NCBI GenBank assembly: GCA_029582165.1
Contig: CM055884.1
Coordinates: 16,262,537-16,326,536 of the forward strand
Direction of reading: 5' to 3'
Length of the DNA: 64,000 bases
Source of the DNA: Portulaca oleracea
Taxonomy: Eukaryota; Streptophyta; Magnoliopsida; Caryophyllales; Portulacaceae
The notes below the pieces were generated by a model. It had not been told where the DNA came from, did no database searches, and worked only from the letters and a program-made list of their open reading frames with translations. The position numbers and the translations under genes are program-made. Of this stretch, positions 57,620 to 64,000 are shown one piece after another. The stretch's first letter is position 1, and the number at the start of each line of letters is the position of its first letter.

Positions 57620-58510
57620 CTAGCTAGCAGCGACATGTGAGACCAAGGCTTCTGGAGTTGTAGAGGTAGGACTGATGGCATTCTGGAGAGCCCCCAGTAC
57701 ATGCTCTCTATGCGACTTAGAAGCACATATCAATTGCCAAATTGACACATTCGCCACAGTCTTATTCATTTGTGTAGGAACAGCATCTTCAGGAGTAGCA
57801 GGCGCCACTGTTCTCGTAGGATTTGTATCTGATGAAGGAACCACAGGCTCAGCCCTTGCCTGATTATGTCTTCCCGACCTAGTTAAAAATGCAGCACTAG
57901 GTAGAATTTCTTCTTCCTTATCAGACCAAAACTAATCATTAGGATCCTCTTCGTACACGTCCTCTTCATCACTAACCCAAATACCGTTGACAGTAAAAGC
58001 TGTCAAATTTTCAAGAAGGAGTGCAGGTGCTCCTTCGTTGGTGATACATTCGGACGGATCAAAAGTGTCCTCTCCCACAAAAGTGGCATGATTCGGGAGG
58101 GGATTGCTTTTGTTGTTGGGTTTATTTGCAGCTTTAGGCATCGGCAATGCCCCAGAACCGATCAACTTTTTGATATGATTCTTAAGCCTCCATCATCGCT
58201 CAGTGTCATGACCTCTGGTCCGGTGGTACTTGCAGTAAGCATTGTTGTTCCATCCCGGTCCCTTAGTCTCGTGTTCGTGTCCGGCATCGCAATCGATTTT
58301 GTTTGATTTTAGCAATCGATCTAAAGATTCGGTATAAGTCATATCAAGTGGGGTATATGAATCGTATTGGAAGTAGATTGTCTTCGAAGGCGGACCACGA
58401 TTCACATTCTGCACAAAGCTTGTCTCGGCCAACTTAGGAGCATTGGTTGTCCTTCCCACATTGTTGCCCTTCCAATTTTGGGACGCGGCGGTCCTTTCCT
58501 TGCGTGCCTC
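57620..58510 (-). pseudogene. gag: gag C-terminal half (element D), cut by LARD C
   Basis: From the junction at 58510: EARKERTAASQNWKGNN (matches E gag), a zinc-knuckle-like YCKYHRTRGHDTER near 58210, then SGALPMPKAANKPNNKSNPL, the acidic TVNGIWVSDEED (about 57990) and a TRSGRHNQAR-type basic part leading to protease. Two frameshifts and a stop at about 57932. The N-terminal gag lies beyond the inserted element C. Confidence 0.78.
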
Positions 58511-59016
58511 TGTAGACACCAGATTTTGTACCAGGACAAGTGTAAAAATCAAGCATAACAACAAAAGAGGCTAGCATGAAAGAAAGTCAAAAGGGTCTTC
58601 CTCAATCAAAAGCTACCGGGCCAACCCACCACAAAAAGCCTTCATTTTCCACCCTTTCCACATGCATATGCCCACCATTTTGAATATCATTTTTTCCACA
58701 AGTCTCGTTGGCCCCGTTTCTTTTGATGAGAGTAAAGTACACATCATAAGCTTTCCAACGCCTTTTGAATTGCCTCAATCGGAGTCCGGACGAAAGAGTT
58801 ATGGTCGTTCGAAGTTGCACTCAACCAGTTTTATAACCCAGGCGGGTTTTAACATTTTCCAGGCCCAGCAAGCACGCCGTTTTGCTCCACGTCATCGATC
58901 CGTGTGCCAATAATTCATATAACCCGCCTGGATTTTAAGCATTTTAGCGCCAAAATCTGCATGCATGCGTGATCCCTTGTTATTTGCCCCACGTGGTAGA
59001 CTTTTGCCTTGACTTC

Positions 59017-59038
59017 CTATAACCCGCCTAGGTTATAG
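59017..59038. promoter_or_regulatory. palindrome upstream of LTR TATA box (C)
   Basis: Arms CTATAACC and GGTTATAG, 67 bp upstream of the TATA box; counterpart of 13040-13059. Confidence 0.5.
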
Positions 59039-59104
59039 TCTTTGATGACTTGATTTGTGGGGTATGTCCCCCATGGCTTCCCTCCAAAATCTTCATCCCT
59101 CACC

Positions 59105-59112
59105 TATAAATA
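59105..59112 (+). promoter_or_regulatory. LTR TATA box (C)
   Basis: CACCTATAAATACCCCCC. Confidence 0.75.
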
Positions 59113-59649
59113 CCCCCCTCCATTCCATCTTCATTTCATCAACAATTCCACCAACTACCATCATCAAAATACCCCCTCCATATCAACTTTCATCATCAAC
59201 AACTCTCACAAAAATCATCGTCATTATACTCACATTTCATTACTCTCATTTCCATCATATTATACCTCATTCTCTCAAAATCTTATCATCCACATCCACC
59301 TCTAATCCTCTCATAATCACATTCATCACCTCCATATAACCATCCATATACTACTCTTTTCTAGCCATTCACATCATCTCATCCGGGTTTCAAGTCAACG
59401 GCAACTAAAGGGGGATTAAAGTCATCGCATCTGTCACCTTAAGCAAGGTTCGATTTCTTTGGTTCATTCTGTTATTATTATTCTTGTAATTCCTTCTTTA
59501 ATTCCCTTATTTGTACACATTTTGTAAAATGAAAATCGCATTGTTCTTATATTGCATGATTCGAATAATAATTCCGCGAAATTAAGCAAACTTCTCTCCG
59601 CTCTCTTTCTTTTCAATGTTGATTTTAGTAGAGTCTGTTTTATAACAGG

Positions 59650-59682
59650 CGGATTCGAGAGTTCTTATAACTCTCGAATTCG
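59650..59682 (+). other. R/U5 hairpin of LARD C LTR
   Basis: Arms CGGATTCGAGAGTT and AACTCTCGAATTCG form 14 pairs around the loop CTTAT; CGTAACCTTACCCC overlaps the end. Two pairs changed from A-T to G-C relative to the B hairpin. Confidence 0.7.
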
Positions 59683-60270
59683 TAACCTTACCCCTAACCC
59701 TAGAATCGGGTTCGTAGACCGGAGTCTTTTCTTATTTTATGGTTTGTCGATTTCCTTAAATCGACTGGCGAGTCTTTTACATTTTATAAATCCGTTTAAC
59801 TATTTAAAATGTTCGTTTATGCTTGAAATAATTTAAGTAAATAATTTAATTAATTTCCCCTCACTAATCTAAGATTGGACCCGAGGAAAATAGACCAGAA
59901 ATTAAAAAAACCTAGGCGGATTTTATTAATTTCAATCCATTTTCTTCTGGCCCAGGGATGCAGACGGCCTGGCCCAGGATCTGCTAAAACCTAGGAGGGT
60001 TTTAGCATTTTCTGGTGGCCCGTCTGGTCCTCTTTGGGCTTGAATTTAGTGATTGGGCCGGAATTAAATTATTGTTAAATTAATTTGTGTAATTACAGAT
60101 AATTTAAATAATAAAAACGGGTTTGTAAATAAATAAAGTTTCATCACCCCCAAAATGAATTTCGAAAATAAAAAATATCCTTATTTAAGGATTAAGAAAC
60201 CTTAGTCAGCTCCCGATCGTTTAAGTCGCGCATCGCGGAAAAGGGTCACCTTTTTCCGGGTCCTACAGAT

Positions 60271-60287
60271 TGGCGACTCCACTGGGG
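60271..60287 (+). other. primer-binding site of LARD C (tRNA-Arg)
   Basis: TGGCGACTCCACTGGGG, 3 bp after the LTR end; same tRNA-Arg type as element E. Confidence 0.88.
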
Positions 60288-60773
60288 ACTTAAACTTTAA
60301 AAAGAGGGTAAAACTTGAAAAAATCAAATTGATTTGAAAGTGTAAAAGGAAGAATTTAATTTATTTCGCGATTTTATTATTCTTTTAGGCATCCCTTGCA
60401 TACCGGGCCACTAATCGGGTCTTTTGACACGTTAGCACAAAGGCGACGGTTTAAGTTACCTAGGATTTCCCTTGAGAGCGGGAGCCCACTACTATGGAGA
60501 TGAACTCTACATCTTTAAGCATTTGGTCGAACCTCTCCCGATGTCACACTCCGAGAGCTTCCTTGAAGTTCTTTGAGAAATACCCTAACTGCTTACCTTA
60601 TGGTATGAAGAACCGGGGCGAAGGCATGCGGTAGGCTATATACCCAACCATAAAAGTCCATGAATTTAAAGCCTTGGTTTAGGATACCCTTTCATGTGTA
60701 TGTTATGTACTATGTGTATCCCTCCCCTTTTCTTTTCTTTTTGTAAAAAGTCAACCTTAGTTTGGAGGTTTTG
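60288..60773 (+). other. leader start of LARD C
   Basis: Non-coding, 486 bp between PBS and the first leader module; similar to 31031-31540 in E (shared GCATACCGGGCCACT-type and GCCTTGGTTTAGGATACCC phrases). Absent from the A/B junction. Confidence 0.6.
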
Positions 60774-61985
60774 TTCTAGTCCATATAAAATTCATTGGCT
60801 TGAGAAAATGATTATTTATTAATTGATATAATTAACTCAAAAAAACATTATGGTTAGCCCAAGTGGAAGGGCCCATTAATGTTTGAAAGTCAATTATTTT
60901 AATTAATAAATAAAAATTGACTCACCTTTGATGATATTATATGGCCCTTTATGAAATTCTCTTTAAAAAGGTCCAAAAAAAATTAATTAATAGTCCAACA
61001 AAGTTAATGGATAGCGTCTTAGACTGTATAATAGTCACTAGGCTCGAGTAAATTTATTTGTCGATTTAATTAATAAATCCATCACATTTATGGCCGGCCC
61101 GTTGTTACGCCCAACCATATAGGATTTATCAATTAAACCCATAAATTAATTATAACTCGCTTATTGTTGGCTTTATCCAGTCCTTTACAATGTCTGTTTT
61201 CCCTAGTAAATAAATAAAGTTTGTCGTGTTCTATGTGTAAATACGTGTCTGTATGTTGGGTCTTCATTAGAGTCGGACCTAATTTTGAGATATTGTTTTA
61301 GCCCGCGTAATAATCATTGGGTTGAGAAGAAATAAATTTATAATCTCGATTAATTAACCTTAAATTTTACGGTCGGCCCGATGGTGGGGCCCATCCATTT
61401 TAAAGGTTAATTTTCCTTGTTTATCGATTTATTTTAACTCACCTTTGATGATTTTATTCGTTCCTTCTCAATATTCTCTTACTCATGGTCCAAAGAAAAT
61501 TGATTAATAATCAAACAAAGTCAGTGTGTGTTGTTCTAGCCCGCGTAATAGTCTCAAGGTTAGAGAAAATAAAATTATAAATTTGATTATTAAGTCTATA
61601 ACAAATCCATGGACGGCCCGTTGTTAAACCTATCCACGGTGGAATTAATAATTGAGTTTATAAGTCTGTTTTAACTCGCCTTTTGATGGCTTTATTCGGT
61701 CCTTTACAACATCCACTCTCCTTGAGTTAAATAAATAAATGTTTTGGGTCGCAACAAAAAAAAAGTTTGTAAATAAAAGTCAAGTTGTCAGTGTGTTCAG
61801 CATTATTCTTGTCCGCATAATAGCCAACATAGCTTGAGTTGTCTGAGTTGTTAGGCCAAGTTATGGATTCTCCTTAAAACGGTCGGCCTGTGGATTAGGC
61901 CCATCCGAATTGAGAAACACTGACTTGTATCTTTCCAACTTATGTCGACTCGCTATATTTGACTTTATCCGGCCCTTTATATTGC
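60774..61985 (+). repeat. 5' leader of LARD C: five ~250-bp modules
   Basis: Modules begin near 60774, 61020, 61298, 61536 and 61805; aligned with 46-1230 in A. Confidence 0.8.
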
Positions 61986-63180
61986 TCTTGTTGTAAAAAG
62001 TGTTGTTGTTACGCAAACCTGTTGTTTCCTGAGTCAGTATATAGGTGTCTTACAATAGCCCTCGATGAGTCTTTGTTTTAGAGTCTACATGTAAATGTCT
62101 TTCAGTCTTTAGAAAGTCTCATACAAGGTCGTATGTGAGTCTTTTCTTAAGTCAATATGTGTGTTTTGTTTTTTGGGAAGTCTAACCCTGGGTCATGGGT
62201 GAGTCTTTGGGTTAGGTCATAAGTGAGTCTTTTCCTTGGTTAATGTGTTTTTGTCATAGAAAGTCCAGTATAAACCCGGGTCATGGGTGAGTCTTTGGGT
62301 TAGGTCATAAGTGAGTGTTTTCCTTGGTTAATGTGTGTTTGTCTCTTTTAGCATGTCCAGTGTAAACCCAGGTCATGGGTGAGTCTTTGTTTTAAAGTCA
62401 GGATATGAGTGTCTTTTTCTTTAGAAAACACCATATAAGGTCCAGGATAAATCTTTGTGTTAGTGTTTGCATGTAAGTGTCTTGCATTCATTAGAAAACA
62501 TCATATGAGGTCTAGGATGGGTCTTTGTATTAGTGTCTACATCTAAGTGTCTTGCATTCTTTAGGAGGTCTCGTACAAGTTCGTAGGGCATGTAAACCCA
62601 TGTCATGGGTGAGTCCTTTTCCAAAGTCAACATATGAATGTCCTGCATTATAAAAGTCTCCTATAGGGTGTACATCTTGCAAACCCAAGTCATGGGTGAG
62701 TCGTTAAGTCTTTTTCTTGAGTTACCATGTAAGTGTCTTGCATTCTTTAAAAAGTCTCATATAGGTTCATAGGTCATGAAAACCCATGTCATGGGCAAGT
62801 CTATGTCTGGAGTCATCATGTAAATATATGTCTTTTTATTAAGAAGTCTAGTGTAAACCCATGTCATAGATGAGTCTATTGTCGTGCTGGCATATCATGT
62901 AAATATCTGTCTCTTATTTAGAAGTCTAATGTAAGCTCATGTCAAGTTTAGTCTTTCTGGGTCATCATGTAGGCATTGGCACTTTTGGAGGTCTCATATA
63001 GAATTTAGGACATGTAGACCCATGTCGTGGGTAAGTCTCTTCCTAGAGTCGGCTTATAGAGGTCTTGTATCTTAGGAAGTCTCATATAGATTAGTTAGCT
63101 CTTTTAAACCCATGTCTTGGGTGAGTCTCTCCCAAGTCAGCATGGAGGCTTTTTTTTTTCATTTTAGGAAGTCCATATAG
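61986..63180 (+). repeat. 1.2-kb degenerate repeat block of LARD C, absent from A
   Basis: Recurring phrases AAACCCATGTCATGGGTGAG, TGTAAGTGTCTTGCATTCTT and AAAGTCTCATATAGG in units of roughly 70-100 bp. Element A lacks it, with a junction at about 1230 at the shared triplet TCC. Non-coding. Confidence 0.75.
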
Positions 63181-64000
63181 GTTGTTTAGGTCATGCATGC
63201 ATTGGGATGAGTTTTTTTTCTTCATTTGTCCAATGTCAGGGTCAAGGCCTGAGTTAACCATAAAGGAAATATTTGGATGACGAGAATTTATTCAACTACC
63301 ATAGATTCGGAGGGAACAACATGGAAAATTGTTAGACTTTGGAGCACATGATCCATTCACGGAAACTACCCCCACCGAAAGCAGCACCAAGGACCAGACA
63401 TAACATGGATTCCCCATACGAAGACAAGGAGGGCACATCATCAAAGGAGCTTTAGAAGTTGCTATAGTCTTGGTTGTCAAGCATTTCATGCTCAGAGTCT
63501 GTTATAGTCAGTTCTTCATTCATTTCTTTGCTCTTGTTGCTATGTGATCAAACAAAATTTCGTGCTTGCTTTTTTACTTGAGTTGAGAAGTTCTCTCATC
63601 TATCCATCATCCGTATAAACCAAGTCTGACAAATTTCATCTTCTCTTATCCCTCCATCTTTTTCATATACCTCGTTTTCACCCTTCAGTTTTCTTGAATC
63701 CAGGGTTAGAGAGATGAAGAGAGAAATTCGAAAAAAAAAGAGAAGTTAAAAAAAAGAGTGAAAAACTATAGAGTGGCCGGTTTGAAAACCTCATTGAGGC
63801 AGACCGAGCAAAAGGAGAGAATGTCATCAGGAAAGACCAAATCCAATAGTCACTCGAAAAGTGAACGTTCATCATTGGAAATGTCGCAGCTTAACCAAAT
63901 GTGCCGAGGACAGGGGGCTTGAACCCTAACTTCATTTCACCACCCATATTACCCTCATCTTTTCATCCAATCCTGACTTACCACCTACCACTCATATCTT
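63181..64000 (+). other. non-coding interior of LARD C
   Basis: Collinear with 1225-2050 of A. Contains a hairpin/GCAAAAGGAGAG copy at 63777-63807 (CCGGTTTG against CAGACCGA, seven pairs including one G-T). No gene. Confidence 0.7.

Larger units (their letters stand above)
42988..58510 (-). mobile_element. Tat/Ogre-type element D with two antisense genes (5' end beyond window)
   Basis: Minus-strand element inserted into aORF2 of E. From its 3' end: LTR (42988-44696), polypurine tract, 3' repeats (44712-45470), antisense (plus-strand) aORF2 (45957-48518) and aORF1 (49151-50589), then integrase, RNase H, RT (51057-54342), protease/G-patch and gag (54839-58510). A 1689-bp insertion flanked by a 198-bp duplication splits protease. 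LARD C is inserted in gag at 58511, so D's own 5' LTR is outside the window. The candidate target duplication at the E junction is CTGGG (42983-42987), partner not visible. Confidence 0.87.
58511..60267 (+). repeat. 5' LTR of LARD C
   Basis: 1757 bp from TGTAGACACC to TCCTACA, followed by GAT and the PBS. Close to the A LTR over 12464-13589. Not preceded by a polypurine tract, unlike 12464 and 28266, consistent with a 5' LTR. Confidence 0.92.
58511..64000 (+). mobile_element. LARD-like non-autonomous element C (3' end beyond window)
   Basis: A complete 5' LTR (58511-60267), PBS, then a leader of five modules and a non-coding interior collinear with element A. No gag or pol in 3.7 kb after the PBS, at the place where B and E start gag within about 200 bp of the leader end. 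Inserted in gag of element D; left flank GCCTC (58506-58510) is the candidate target duplication. Confidence 0.85.

Noticed and set aside
60271..60287. tRNA-like match
   Set aside because: Only the 17-nt complement of a tRNA-Arg 3' end; it is a primer-binding site, with no cloverleaf. Same at 31014.

Overview
The window is plant nuclear DNA made almost entirely of nested LTR retrotransposons. I see no host single-copy gene, no rRNA or tRNA gene and no CRISPR array. The evidence for a plant is the Ty3/gypsy Tat/Ogre-type pol (protease with a G-patch-like segment, RT with YVDD, a second archaeal-type RNase H, HHCC/DDE integrase), primer-binding sites matching the 3' end of plant tRNA-Arg, Athila-type gag, and antisense genes with a plant mobile domain (PMD). 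Stacked nested insertions suggest a large, repeat-rich genome in a heterochromatic region. The species cannot be told from the sequence.

Layout. (1) 1-13589, + strand: non-coding LARD-like element A, which shares LTRs and leader with Tat elements but has no gag-pol. It is interrupted at 5463-11758 by a minus-strand, gag-protease-only Athila-type element (TR-GAG-like) with a perfect 5-bp target duplication, CGCGT. (2) 13590-29816, +: Tat element B with decayed gag-pol, two antisense spliced genes, polypurine tract and 3' LTR. It joins A through one truncated LTR. (3) 29817-42987, +: Tat element E, missing the U3 of its 5' LTR, its protease and its 3' end, and carrying a minus-strand solo LTR (37421-38815) inside integrase. 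(4) 42988-58510, -: Tat element D, same family as E, inserted into E in opposite orientation and carrying a 1.69-kb insertion flanked by a 198-bp duplication. (5) 58511-64000, +: LARD element C, inserted in D's gag and running off the window.

The most interesting system is the antisense cargo. All three Tat elements carry, downstream of and convergent with pol, two genes on the opposite strand: aORF1 (two exons, about 400 codons, one phase-0 intron at the same place in every copy) and aORF2 (six exons in the two complete copies, PMD-like domain, low-complexity tail). Each gene has its own TATA box, except in the truncated E copy of aORF2. Within each family the promoters of LTR, aORF1 and aORF2 share one palindrome type: AAAACCCGCGCGGGTTTT-like in B, and GGCCGRYCGGCC-like in D. 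The palindrome sequence differs between the families but its placement is kept, which suggests a self-contained regulatory circuit.

The RNA-level signals are also notable: a repeated covarying hairpin next to a GCAAAAGGAGAG box (eight copies), a covarying hairpin in the LTR R/U5 region, and a 5' leader built of about 250-bp modules (three in coding elements, five in the LARDs). All protein genes here carry frameshifts or stops and are annotated as pseudogenes.
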